A stretch of DNA of 64,000 bases. Source: Diabrotica undecimpunctata. Its lineage: Eukaryota > Arthropoda > Insecta > Coleoptera > Chrysomelidae. The stretch is taken from NCBI RefSeq assembly GCF_040954645.1, contig NC_092806.1:22469644-22533643 (forward strand). The letters run 5' to 3'. Below the pieces are notes generated by a model. That model searched no databases. It saw nothing but the letters and a program-made list of their open reading frames with translations, and had not been told where the DNA came from. The translations under genes and the position numbers were made by a program. Of this stretch, positions 42,130 through 52,689 are shown one piece after another (within the stretch, counting starts at the first letter, position 1; every line of letters starts with the position of its first letter).

Positions 42130-43385
42130 TATACAGTTGAGTCCATGGTTCTTTACCCGTGCGTCATCATTTAAATTTAAAGCATAGGAAATAAGTCGGA
42201 AATTTACTCAACGCAACAGCAAGTGACAGAAAGTGGCTACTGCGCCGATCACGGATTATATTATGTTCACGTATCAATTCCTCTACAATATATATAGATT
42301 TTCTTGTCAATTCATATTGGCCAATTGTAACAATTCTGGTTTTAACTAATGTTTAATAACATTAACATTGTATTTCTTCAACCAATCTATAATGCCTTAT
42401 TTTATCCATTTAGCGAAAGGTTGTTAATTCATGATTTCACTTTGGTAGGGTGCATTGTCTATGACGATCAAAGATGGGTGTTCTACATTGGGAAATAATT
42501 GTGTACTTATCCATTTAGTAAATATTGTATTACTCATATCACCGTAATAATCTTCAGTCAAGGATTTGGAACAAAATAATAAACTGGCGTCTGAAATAAA
42601 ACGTTTTGCTGGACCAGCATCATCATCATCATCATCTTGGTGCTACAGCCCTTAGAGGGCCTCGACCTTCTCAAGCTTTCTACGCCATTCTATTCTGTCC
42701 CTCGCTTGCATATTCCAGTTGCCGACTCCGCATCTTATGTTATCCCGTCCATCCACCTCAGCTTTGGTCTACCCCGTCTTCTCATTCCCACGGGTTGCGC
42801 TGTTAGACCAGCACGAACCACAATAAATCTTTTCATCATAACCACCTGGTTTACGTACACTTCTGCTGTTGTCATTCTGTCACGATCATTTTATTTCTTT
42901 TAAAAAAATCCACGTTTCGTCTAAACCTACAACTTCTGGTGGATATATACTATTGCTGTTTTCCATCTATTTACGCAAAAAACACGCTCGTTGTGCTGCA
43001 ATACGAGTTGTTTTAATTAAAGCTCTTTAATGATCATCTTTTTTAAATTAAAAGCCCAAATTTTTTAATATTCTACTCAAGGATGTTTTACTTGTAAAAA
43101 CAATTTCTTTAGCCTGCAGCTAATTAACTTAACTCATCAGGGGTTACATGTTTCTCTAAAAAGTTGATTATTTTAATAAATTACTATAACGTGTTAAGTC
43201 CTACTCGTAATTCTCAACAAAAAGTTGGTTTGCTTACTATCCTGTTACGTATTATATAGGTACTGTATTTCGAATTGCCATTTTTTTGCCCTTAGGTAAA
43301 TCAGTAGTTTTCGTTTTGATACGAGGTGTGCTTTTTCCCGGAGAAGATAAAGCAGACTTTTTTTCTTTCCTGAGCCTAATTCTGG
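42130..43385 (-). pseudogene. DDE_3 (Tc1/mariner superfamily) transposon, decayed
   Basis: Minus strand order: TPRIKTKTTDLPKGKKMAIR (N-terminus, about 43330), KTSLSRILKNLGF (HTH, about 43080), YPPEVVGLDETWIFLK (first catalytic Asp, about 42920), RKPGGYDEKI, IVVRAG, then past the nested LINE, ISDASLLFCSKSLTEDYYGD, KWISTQLFPNVEHPSLIVID with NAPYQSE (second Asp, about 42460), and IIDWLKKYNVNV. The third acidic residue is not evident. TACAGTTGAGTCCATGG at about 42135 is a candidate left terminus; I could not find its partner. Several stops and one clean LINE insertion at 42620-42805. Confidence 0.75.
42620..42805 (-). mobile_element. ATG-tailed LINE 3' fragment, 186 bp, with 8-bp target duplication
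   Basis: GACCAGCA at 42612-42619 and 42806-42813. The minus strand between encodes MRRRGRPKLRWMDGIT and ends in a (GATGAT)n tail. Without it the DDE_3 frame runs uninterrupted from IVVRAG into PAKRFISDAS, so this is a precise insertion into a once open reading frame. Confidence 0.9.
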
Positions 43386-43479
43386 ATCCTGAATGGCTAG
43401 TAATCAACCTACTGTGTCAGGGAACAGTTTTTCTGATATCAACCAATAGTTCGATGCTACATTGTCGACTTAGTCTCAG
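43386..43479 (-). pseudogene. R4-like LINE, part of the C-terminal region (continues from 45399-46130)
   Basis: Minus strand VDNVASNYWLISEKLFPDTV then LLAIQDPEL. It resembles the R2/R4-group segment with WL..LFPETEG..AIQD that follows the reverse transcriptase. It continues the frame broken at 45399 by the hAT-like element. Confidence 0.65.
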
Positions 43480-44083
43480 TGGCGGCCTAAGGCTAAAACG
43501 TGCCCTAGGCAACATTGCAATTCCGGTCGTATTTTTCAGTCATGACACATACTTTGCGTTTGGTACTGTACTTTGGTTTCAAAGTATATAGTATGCAGTC
43601 TATTTAATTATCAGATTCCAAGCAACAATTGGAATGGTTAAATAAATTCTCAGAATTTAGGCTGTAAAATTTAATTTAACATTGTTTCCATGTTCTGACA
43701 AATTTTTGTGTACATTTTTCCAATCATTCGTCCTTTTTGTTATTAGCGTTGTTTGCTTGGAAAATAATTTACAGATCTAATAGTACAGTAAGTTTTTGAA
43801 TTCAGTATACTTAAACCAATCTCATTTAACTTTTTTCCCGCTATTCGTTGTTTAGAAGAAGGAGGCAATAGTTAATTTTCTTGTTATTTGTTTTGAACCT
43901 TCGCTGCATCGATTAAAAGATGATTCCAAAGATTCATTTAATGATTTTAGTGGATTTTTTATATAATACTCTCGCATGGCGTCTGTTAAGTATCTGACCA
44001 TAATACAGTCGTTTACAAAACTCTTAGTTTCGTCATTATTTGAGATGATTTTAAATTTATATTTTCTTCTTTATTTCTCATCT

Positions 44084-44333
44084 TTAAAATCGGATTTGCT
44101 TCGTTTTTACTGTTGGTCTTTTTCCAGAATAATTTCGGACACAAATGATGTTTATGGAGATTAAACAAGAGAAACTTGTGAAAATGATGACGACTGTTCT
44201 CAGTCTCCAGTTAATAAATTTTCCAACGTTCTTTTCCCACTTTTTGGGAAAAATTTGTTTTGCCACTTTATCTCGATCTGCTTTTTGTTTTTTTTTTTCA
44301 CATAAACCCACTTAAATATTTCTGGGAACTCAT
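44084..44333 (-). pseudogene. candidate hAT transposase N-terminus
   Basis: ATG at 44333 followed by SSQKYLSGFM, a stop, then KKKKQKADRDKVAK. hAT proteins of the ZMYM/DUF4371 kind often begin with a similar M..xxLSGxxKRK basic leader. Downstream the minus strand has frameshifts and no recognisable RNase H fold. The call depends on the surrounding hAT TIRs; alone it would be weak. Confidence 0.45.
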
Positions 44334-44502
44334 TTTAAAGACTCCGTACTAAAAACAAAGAAGAAAATGAGGTTGAATTAAATTTATTTACTCAATATCA
44401 CAATCGCAATTCATGGTATTTTGTATTATATATTATTCTAATTAAATAATATAATACTTTTATAAACACTTACATTTTTTTTTAATAATTCGAAGATATT
44501 AA

Positions 44503-45110
44503 TTAATCCAATAAATTTTTTTTACGAGCAGCAGCTTTTCTAGCCTTTTGGTGAACTTGCGGTAGCCATGGCGGTTTTTAGCTAGGTGTCTTTGGTTTTT
44601 TCGTAGGATTGCCTTTATTTGATTTCTTCGCTTTGGTTGGTGTTTAATCTTTGGCCTCTGCGAAAGTCGGAATTATGGATGAAGATGACGCAGTTTTAGG
44701 AGCTGACTTTTTTAACTTTCTTCGCCTTGGCCGGCTTTTTCTCTGTCTTTGATGCTGCTTCTTTAGCCTTAGTCCCTTTCTTTTTACAGATTTTGCCTTT
44801 TCACTGATAGCAGAATGCAGATGGCAGGTTTTTCGGTTTAGTTGTTCCTTTAGCTTTCATTTTTCTCCTGAACTAGGCTTTCCTAGTTTACACCAACGAT
44901 CCAGTAACAACTGCAGCTTTTAAAATATTTTTGATGAACGGTGCACTTTTTCCGCATTAACTTTGTAATTTGCAGCTTTACATTTCTTGATAGCTTGAAG
45001 ATAAGAACCACCTCTTTTTGAATTTTTTGCCTTGTTTTTATGTTTGGATGGTGAAGGTGTTTGTGGCTTTCTAGATTACGACGTAACTGAAGTGGCTGAT
45101 GATTGGTTTT
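44503..45110 (-). pseudogene. histone H1 pseudogene
   Basis: The minus strand reads TPSPSKHKNKAKNSKRGGSY, LQAIKKCKAANYKVNAEKV, then after one frameshift FIKNILKAAVVTGSLV, and later KKSAPKTASSSSIIPTFAEA, TPTKAKKSNKGNPTKKPK and KARKAAARKKNLLD stop. RGGSxLQAIKKY.AANYKVDAEK..PFIKK.LK.AV..G.LVQT is the conserved winged-helix (GH1) core of linker histone, and a Lys/Ala/Pro-rich tail follows as in H1. Several residues before RGGS are missing, and frameshifts and stops abound. Linker histone binds nucleosome entry DNA; this copy cannot make it. It lies wholly within the hAT-like TIRs, in transposase orientation. Confidence 0.85.
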
Positions 45111-45398
45111 CTATATTAAGGAATTTCACAAAGTATTAACTATGAATCCAAAACAATCTATTTGTCTTATAATCAAGTCTACGACTTAAGTGTTAATTGC
45201 ACAATTTTCAATCAAAACTGACATAAAATACAATATGTAACATAAGCACGGAAAAGCTCGTCCATACTTGTAGACTTTATCAAACAACGATTCGGCATAA
45301 TTAATTATAGAAATTAAAAACCTAATTTTCGGGCCCCAAAAATAACGGGCCCTAGGCACGTGCCTAGGTTGCCTAGGCCTTAGTCAGCCGCTGTATAG

Positions 45399-46130
45399 TC
45401 TTGAATGACTTCATTGAGATGTCACCGTGCAGAAGTTTACCTATCTGATTGCGCATCTTTTCCTTAGAAATATGGTTTATGCGCATTTCTGGTTTCCTCA
45501 GTTTGATCAATGATGTGTCATCTACTGCACAATTCGCGCGATGTAGAGTAGTAATGTCATTTTCACTCATAGCCTCGATGTTTTGGCCTTTTTGCATATC
45601 GAATTCTATGGACTGAACCTTTCCTCAGACTATATTCAAAACACGGCACTTGTATAGTCCGAAGTGCATACTAATATTATTACACAATGTTTCACAGTTT
45701 TTAGCATCTGATCTAGGTGGTTTCGAGTGAAAGCCATTAGTTTCAAATCATTAATATACAACAGGTGATTATGCTTCGCCACTACAATACTGTTGTTTTT
45801 AATGCTAAAACCTGAGTCAGAAGAGTGCAACAGCTGGGATAGATACTGGGAGCTAGCATCGCTAGAGAGCCAAAAATTTAGGCTTTCAATCTGTCATTAT
45901 AATTATGTCTTAAAAGATTATTATATTATCAGTGACTTTATACTTTCTTAATATATCTACAAGCCATTCTTGTGGCACTTAATTAAAGGCTTTCTTGTAG
46001 TCAATAAAGGTAGTGAAGTTATTCCCTGATTGAGAAATGATGAAATTTTCTGCGGATTAGCAATAAAATGATTAATTAGTGTTGATTAACACTTATGAGC
46101 GCTCCTTATATTCTTTATTATTATTCAGTT
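45399..46130 (-). pseudogene. R4-like LINE, reverse transcriptase region
   Basis: Minus strand: NQGITSLPLL and KPLIKCHKNGL (RT core, about 45975-46030), LNFWLSSDASSQYLSQLLHS, SDSGFSIKNN, HLLYINDLKLMAFTRNHLDQ (catalytic block, N in place of the first D of YMDDLKL, about 45750), then MQKGQNIEAMSENDI, DDTSLIKL, MRINHISKEKMRNQIGKLLH and DISMKSFKT. YMDDLKLYA and the following motifs mark the R2/R4 group with a restriction-like endonuclease. It continues at 43386-43479 beyond the hAT insertion. Confidence 0.75.
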
Positions 46131-47031
46131 ATTCCTCAAGTGACTATACCTCTTTTTCCATAAACCTTACCTTGAAGTATGGTCCGAAGTAGGTCGTATT
46201 GTTGTCCATTACACATTATATAGCCACGTTATTCCAGTTTGCGACGTTTTATGAATAAGACTAATATAGGAAGTGTATCTATAAAGTAGGTCTATATCTG
46301 CCATGAACTCACATGAGTATCTGTCCGCTATCATTTATGTTATTATATACGAGATAACATTTGTATATATTGTTTAATGCTTTTTAACTGACTATTGTTT
46401 TTGTTTTGATTTTTAATTGTATATTTATGAATGCGTATAAACGAGCGCCAGTAGGACAAAGACCTCATATTTTGCATAATTAAGTAACGACTGTCACACT
46501 AATGAGATATAATAATTAGAAACTTTTTAAAATATTTCAAAATCAAGTTGTTTTTCTTAAATTTTTGTTATTTGCTTATAAAATATTGCAATCTGTTTGA
46601 CAATTTGTGTTGATAATTAGAAATACTGACAAATAGTATAGTATTTAAGATTAGGCATTTAAATTTTTATCGAGAAATTTTCCTATTGTTTTCTTCTTTG
46701 TCTTCTTCTTCACTTCAGGGATGTTCACTCTTTCATCTTCACAAGTGTATTATGATAATATTTTTCGAGATCTCCTTACGTGTATTTTACCTTCTAAATG
46801 GTAAAAGAATATTTTTTGGGACAATCTTTCGTTTCCATCCCGTAAATATGTTGGGTCCATTTATCTTTAGATTCAGGTGTCTTATGGTTTGTAGCGTATA
46901 TGCTTTGCTTATTACCTATATCTTCATTTTTTATAGGATCTCTTTTTTTGGAGTCTTTAACTCTTCTTTAAGCCTGCCTGTATTCTGTTTTTGCATTTTA
47001 TTATTTTTCTCTTTGCTTTTCTCTATGCAGA
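46131..47031. other. no gene recognised
   Basis: AT-rich. A 124-codon + strand open stretch (46686-47060) is hydrophobic and T-rich and lacks a family match; its 3' end overlaps the LINE below. The antisense of 46700-46900 has LINE-like composition but no nameable motif. Confidence 0.45.
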
Positions 47032-47780
47032 AAGGAAGACGATACGGAATGGTAAACTAAGAAATAAAAATACTTTGTTACACAGAAGACGCAATATTGA
47101 TAGCCCAAGATGAAGATAGTCGGCAAAGACTGATCCACAGATTTAACATAAGAGCAAAAAAATATAATATGACAATTTCATCTCAGAAAACTAAAACAAA
47201 ACAATACAGAAATTGATGGCATCAGTATTGAATAAGTAATGGAGATAAAATACCTGAGAATTACACTGTCTAGCTATGGATACCTGGACAAAGAAGTGAG
47301 AAATCAAGTACAAAAAGCAAATACGCTGGCAGAATGCCTTAATAACACTATATGGCGAAATAGACACATTAACACTGAGATGAAGTCAAGAATATATATA
47401 GCCAGTGTAAGACCAATAATGACATATGCCTCAGAAAGAAGACCTGACACAGCCACAAAGCAAAGGCTACTGGAAATGGCAGAGATGAGATTACTAAGAA
47501 GAATTACAGGAAATACGACGAGAGATCGAAAGAGAAGTGAAGACATTAGAAGAAAATGTAACGTACTGGGTATATCAGAATGGACATAAAATAGAAAAAA
47601 ATAATGAAAGAACCACATATGCAGAATGGAAAAGACCCTGTAGTTAAAATACCAAGAGATAAGTCATCAATCGGCAGAAGTATCGGATAACTGCGAAAAA
47701 GATGAAGGGACAACCTTAGATAGAGGTATTAATCCGCCAATGGACAAACAGCATTGCTTATAAAAAAATGAAGAAGCTTT
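47032..47780 (+). pseudogene. APE-type LINE, end of RT to 3' terminus (+ copy of inverted pair)
   Basis: Plus strand: KGRRYGMVN, then ILCYTEDAILIAQDEDSRQR (catalytic block with D to E change, about 47080), LIHRFNIRAKKYNMTISS, MEIKYLRITLSSYGYLDKEV, NNTIWRNRHINTEMKSRIYI, MTYASERRPDTATKQRLLEM, RLLRRITGNTT and a C-terminal INPPMDKQHCL followed by GAAGAAGC-like tail. The same family, inverted, is at 48240-49185. Confidence 0.8.
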
Positions 47781-47929
47781 TCTCGCTGAATAGTCTTATA
47801 ATAAATATATTGTCAAGGCATAATTTGGTTTCCGGAATTCAGATTGTTCATTACTGTAGTAAACCATGTGATATTCTATTTTATCTTTTATTATTGCAGA
47901 TTTTTTGCACTTGAAGAAATTACACTAAT

Positions 47930-48180
47930 CTCCTCCCCATAGTTATTAGTCTCTCTCGTCTCCATTTTAAATATGTACAACAACTTCCAGTCACTTGGAA
48001 AGTCTTCTATTTTTGGTTGATTAAAAAATAGTCGAATAAATGATACGTCCCTTTTACTTTCATATTTCAACCATTTTTATAGTTCCTGGTTCGGGTGCTT
48101 TGTTGTTTTTGGCTTTTTTAAATACTTTTTTAATATCTTCTTTTGCGATCTCAGCTTAGCCACTCATTTTTGGATACTTT
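47930..48180 (-). pseudogene. LINE reverse transcriptase start, short fragment
   Basis: Minus strand EIAKEDIKKVFKKAKNNKAP followed by decayed sequence. The NNKAPGPD motif opens the RT domain in APE-type LINEs. It lies in the spacer between the two inverted LINE copies. Confidence 0.6.
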
Positions 48181-48239
48181 GTTTGGATACAGATATTTAT
48201 TTTTGTATCATTTGGAGCCACGCTTACAATTATGAGTTT

Positions 48240-49185
48240 TGCCCCTTCTTCTTCTTCTTTCTCTTTATAAGCAATTCTGCTTGTTCGTTGGTGGATTAAT
48301 ACCGCTATGGAAGGTTGTCGCTCCATCTTTTGCGTGGTCGTCCGATACTTCTTTTGCCTATTGGTGACTTATCTCTTGCTATGTTGACGATACGGGTCTC
48401 CTCCATTCTGCCTATGTTGTTATTCCATCCTTTTTTTTCTATTTTGTGTCTATTCATTTATATACACTTTATGTTACATTTTCTTCTAATGTCTTCACTT
48501 CTCTTTCGATCTTCGTACTTCCTGTAATTCTTATCAGTACTCTTCTTTCTGAGGAATATGTCATTATTGGTCCTAAACTGGCTTTATAATTTTTTGACTT
48601 CATCTCAGTGTTTATGTGTCTGTTTCGCCATATAGTGTTATTAAGGCATCCTGCCAGTCTATTTACTTTTTGTACTTGATCACTCACTTCTTTGTCCAGT
48701 TCTCCATAGCTGGATGGGTATTTTATTTCCATTACTTGCTTAATACTGATACCATCAATTTCTATTTTAAATCTGGTTGGTTCTTTGCTGGCTACTATTA
48801 TTTTAGTTTTCTAAGATGATATTGTCATATTAAATTCTTTTGCTCTTATGTTAAATCTGTGGACCAGTTTTTGCAGACTATCTTCTTCTTGGGCTATTAA
48901 TATTGCGTCATCTGCGTAACAGAGTATTTTAATATTTTTGTTTTCCATTCTGTATCCTCTTCCTTTGTTAACGCTTTTGGTGATTTCATCCATTATTAAA
49001 TTGAAGTGCATAGGGTTCAATGAGTCTCTTTGTCTTATTCCGCTGCTAATTTCTATTCTCGATTCTCTACGATTCTCTAAGTTGTCCATATACTCTGACT
49101 TCCATTTTGTTGTTTTGTTAGATGATTTCGATAGTTTTTATAATATTATGTTTTGTTTTGTGTAGTGTTTTGCCTCGAAAGGTAC
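48240..49185 (-). pseudogene. APE-type LINE, RT to 3' terminus (- copy of inverted pair)
   Basis: Minus strand: IIKTIEIIQQNNKMEVRVYG, SSGIRQRDSLNPMHFNLIMD, NKGRGYRMENKNIKILCYAD with DAILIAQEEDSLQKLVHRF (intact YADD, about 48915), MEIKYPSSYGELDKEV, NNTIWRNRHINTEMKSK, ITGSTKIEREVK, and a terminal INPPTNKQNCL with (GAA)n tail complement near 48243-48262. It matches 47032-47780 closely enough for both to be one family. Confidence 0.82.
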
Positions 49186-49779
49186 AATTTTGTAAGAATT
49201 GCTTAGCGAAATGTCGTTTCTATGTTTAAAGCGAACTACTGGCGATACTGCTGGTTTAAATAAATGAACTGTTTATATGAAAATTATTGATTACTATAAA
49301 TGATTGGCTTGATAATATTTATCAATAATAATGCGATGCGAACTACTTAATTACAAATATAATATATTAATAAGCGAAGCGAGTATTTTGCGATCTAGCG
49401 AATTCAGCTTACGTGATTTGCGACCGACTTTGGTAATAGCTTCTTCTCAACTGACTCTGATAACATCCAAATTATATAGGCAGGTAGCAGTGGTTACTTT
49501 AATTACTCTTACTTGGAGTAAGAGTACTTTAACGGTACTCTTACCCCAAGAAGTACCGTTAAATATCTTCCTTTATTCCTTTTAATAATTGCAATATCGG
49601 CATGGTTGAAAATTTATATCGAGTGAAATGGAATTTCACCACACATAATAGTAGAGAACGTTATTTCATAGATAGTTTTTTTGTGCAATAAAAGATTAAA
49701 AAATTTTAGCATTGAAATTTTATGATAAAAATTTAAATAGTGAAAAATATTGCCACCTTTTAGAAGCAGACATATGACC
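49186..49779. other. spacer with overlapping perfect hairpins
   Basis: No gene. At 49505-49560 three perfect hairpins overlap: ACTCTTACT/AGTAAGAGT, TAAGAGTAC/GTACTCTTA, and AACGGTACT/AGTACCGTT (9-bp stems each). Confidence 0.6.
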
Positions 49780-50760
49780 GGCGTTACATACTTTAAGAAA
49801 TGGAGAGGCGGCTTCATTTATTTATTTATTTAGCGTATGGCTCAATACATCGAGTAAATACAGTAATAATTGTAAAAAAACGTAGATACATAATTCAAAA
49901 ATACAAACATAATATTATATAAAAACAAACATAGACAAAATACAGATAAAATACAAGATAATACAAACATATAAGGTTATATCTTTAAGTCAAGTTGAGC
50001 TATCCATTCAAGGCTTGCAGGCGTAGTTTTGAAAAAGTCTTTTGGGTCCCCTGGATATGCCTTCAATTCACATGTCTCCACGATGTGTTGGATGGTTTGA
50101 TCTGGAGCTCCACAGTCGCAGCTGGAGGTAGGCTGTTTTCCCCATTTATGTAGGTTGTGTGCGCATACTGCATGTCCCGTTCTAATTCGGTTTAGGCTCT
50201 TCCATATGTTTCGTGGCTGGTCGAAGCCATCAGACTTTTGGACTGGGTCAATAAGGTTGGATACTTCAGGTGGGGCTTCCACAGCGTGCGCCATCTGGAG
50301 GTAACATTGAAATCATCTGCTGTTAGCTGTTGGGCTGTTCTTATGGGTGGTTTTCTGGATGGGAGTCGGTTTGCTGCTAAACTCGGGATGTCTTCAGGGA
50401 TTGGTAGTTGCAAGTTGCTATTTACTTTCGAATACTCCGTTATCAAGGCCTTTTGTCTTCGTAGAATAGGCGGAGGAATATGGCTAAGGATCAGAAGCCA
50501 ATATAGTAGAGTAGTCTTGATGAAGTCTTAAAGGCGGCTTCAGCTTATTATCAACAAGATGGAGCACCTCCTCATAATTCTGGGTCTGTTACTTAGCATC
50601 TCAACGATATGTTTCATAATAGATGAAATGTCACGCACGGCCCGTTTCGTTGGCCAGTTCGCACTCCTGATTTCGCTCCGTTAGATCTTGGCATTTAAGG
50701 TTATATTAAAAATCAGGTATTTTCCAAACCTGCTACGACAGATGACACAAGAAAATGATG
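49780..50760 (+). pseudogene. mariner-like DD41D transposase fragment, split by a LINE
   Basis: Plus strand GEAASAYYQQDGAPPHNSGS (second catalytic Asp, about 50550), HLNDMFHNR, THGPFRWPVRTPDFAPLDLG (third Asp, about 50680) and GYIKNQVFSKPATTDDT. The last two Asp are 41 residues apart, as in the copies at the left edge and at 10 kb. In-frame stops after GSVT and HNR. The LINE at 49817-50531 interrupts it just before YYQQDG. This is a third DD41D locus in the window. Confidence 0.75.
49817..50531 (-). mobile_element. LINE 3' fragment nested in mariner, 11-bp target duplication
   Basis: AGGCGGCTTCA at 49806-49816 and 50532-50542. The minus strand carries ALITEYSKVNSNLQLPIPED, PPIRTAQQLTADDFNVTSRW, a frameshift, IWKSLNRIRTGHAVCAHNLH, KWGKQPTSSCDCGAPDQTIQ, HIVETCEL (a zinc-knuckle-like C-terminal domain) and a (TAAA)n tail at 49817-49835. 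The clade is not assigned; the RTGH...C.CG..QT..HI motif is common in Jockey/R1-type ORF2 tails. Confidence 0.85.
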
Positions 50761-51719
50761 ATGCAGATAGTCTTACTTGCTTTTAATTCTCTAACACCCG
50801 ATGATATTTTCATATATTTAGAACCAAATTCTAATAAAAAAATGAATCGTATTGAGACCTAAATTTGAAATGTGTATATTTATATTATAGTAGTTGATTT
50901 ATATAACGTTTATATCTATCAGAAGTATTATATTAACTATTCAGATACTTTTTTAAGTAAAAAACTTAATAGTTACTAAGAATTTGTATTCTATGAAGGT
51001 CTTATTTGTTGCATACATAAAATGTTTAAAACATTTGCAATCTATTTTTGATTTTTGATTTCTGTAACCCTCAAGTCAGAGATAATGAATTGGTTATCAA
51101 TGTCAGTAACACATTAGGCAACTGCTGGTGATTTATAAGCATTTCTAAATTGGGTAAATCTTGCTAAAATAGTAATTTTTATAACGATTTTAAAAACGTT
51201 CTTCAAAAAAACAGATAATTTGTTATTAATATTGTTAAATATTATTAACACATTAGGCAATTCCCTAACGTATTATCGATAAGAAATAAACTAATAAACA
51301 ATTTGTTCGAAATTTTATCAACAAATAAAATTCATTCATTTAATTAGCTTTATTCCGATTTACTGTTAATATACTTTTAATATCATCAAACATAAACTTT
51401 GAAATTAGTTTTTTAAATAAAAATAACCGTTCTGATATTTTGTTACCTACCAGTATAATAAACTACGAGTGTACCAGTTAATTTAAATATACTAAAAATA
51501 CACATATAAGTGAAGATAAGCGCATAACATAATTAAAGCTTTCAGTACCATCATTTTTTCAGCAAACGAAAAAATATTTTTTGCGTAAAGTGTACTTAAA
51601 GTAGTTTACATAACACTTTTTTGTCATCAATAAAAATATAGCATGTATAAAATAAAAAACAATTATTATGGGCTTATTTATACTCAAACATACTTAACAG
51701 TTTTAAAAAACTAGCACAT
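50761..51719. other. about 1 kb AT-rich, no gene
   Basis: ACACATTAGGCAA occurs twice (about 51109 and 51250). Otherwise nothing recognised. Confidence 0.5.
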
Positions 51720-52675
51720 ATGAAACATAATAAAGCAGTTTCTTTCCATGTGAAGGCACAAATGGACATTGCACTTCTGGCATTTTTTTCTTGATTTTCC
51801 TGTACAAACAGGGTTTTTGACGCTTAAAGGTGAATGTAGCTGTGGGTGCTCTGGAAAATGTTCAATATTATCCAATTGCACCTCAGTAAAAGGTCTAATT
51901 TCAATGTTTTGGCGTTTTACAGCTAGTGCTGGACTAGATTACTTACCGCTAAAAGGTCTTTTCCGTTTCCGGAGTTGACTTTTATGAAGGCTTCACCAAC
52001 TTTAATCCTAAAGTTTACAAGGTCTATTATGTCTCTTTATGGTGTTACCCTAGTATGAATATCTCGTTTTTACTGTACCAAGCCTGCTCTAATCTTACCT
52101 GCCCTACCAGGAGTTTTTAGGGCCAAGTCAATTGCATGAAAGTTTAGTCGAACAGTCCACTTTCTGCAACTCCTTTTTATTCTGTAAAATGCAATAAGAG
52201 CATCTGTTTTATCTATGCGACTTATTATACTTTTGTATAACTTCGGGTTGACTTACGTCAATGAAACATTTTGTGTTTTTTTATTTCAACGATTTTCAAC
52301 ATCTTCTGTACCAACCCCAACGAAGATGACATTATCACTGGCTTGTTATCTAACCATCTGCCTACTACAGCTCCATTTGAAGAGATAATTTGTTCGTTGA
52401 TCCTCTCTTGTTTTTTTAAAGATCTTTTACAATGTTAGAGGTGGTTTAGACAATCTATTGCTCCTAGCAGTACCAGCAACAATTATTGTTTTTTGGTTAA
52501 GAATTTGTAAAAGATAATAGCTTGTAAAATAATTATCACAGTACAATGCATGCTTATTAGGTTTAACTTCTTTTGATAATTTTAATACGATAGATGCACC
52601 TTGTCCATATTTTAAAATAAAAAAGGTTCTATTTCTTTGGTAGCTTGGTAGATTAGAAAATTTTAAATCAATCAA
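51720..52675 (-). pseudogene. piggyBac-like transposase, C-terminal half
   Basis: Minus strand: MIDLKFSNLPSYQRNRTFFI, KPNKHALYCDNYFTSYYLLQ (the DNYFTS catalytic Asp motif, about 52545), NQKTIIVAGTARSNRLSKP, then with stops VVGRWLDNKPVIMSS, KKHKMFH, VAESGLFD, and finally the cysteine-rich C-terminus CTGKSRKKCQKCNVHLCLHM, ERNCFIMFHM (about 51722-51800). The order and both motifs are diagnostic of piggyBac-type DDD transposases. The N-terminal half is missing and at least four frameshifts or stops are present. The right side is cut by, or abuts, LINE sequence at about 52690. Confidence 0.85.
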
Positions 52676-52689
52676 CTTTCACCATATAA

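Larger units (their letters stand above)
43480..45398 (-). mobile_element. hAT-like DNA transposon containing a histone H1 pseudogene
   Basis: Ends are CAGTGGCGGCCTAAGGC at 43480 and the complement of CAGCGGCTGACTAAGGC ending at 45398. Arms continue with CCTAGGC-rich sequence and GGGCCC, as in many hAT elements. Flanking 8-mers CTTAGTCT and TATAGTCT (43472-43479, 45399-45406) agree at six of eight positions, consistent with the 8-bp hAT duplication. The interior has a candidate hAT N-terminal frame (44084-44333) and, upstream of it on the same strand, histone H1-derived sequence. It splits an R4-like LINE in two. Confidence 0.8.

Noticed and set aside
46686..47060. 124-codon + strand hydrophobic open frame
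   Set aside because: T-rich composition gives Phe/Leu/Ile runs; no family signature; the end overlaps LINE coding sequence in the same strand.
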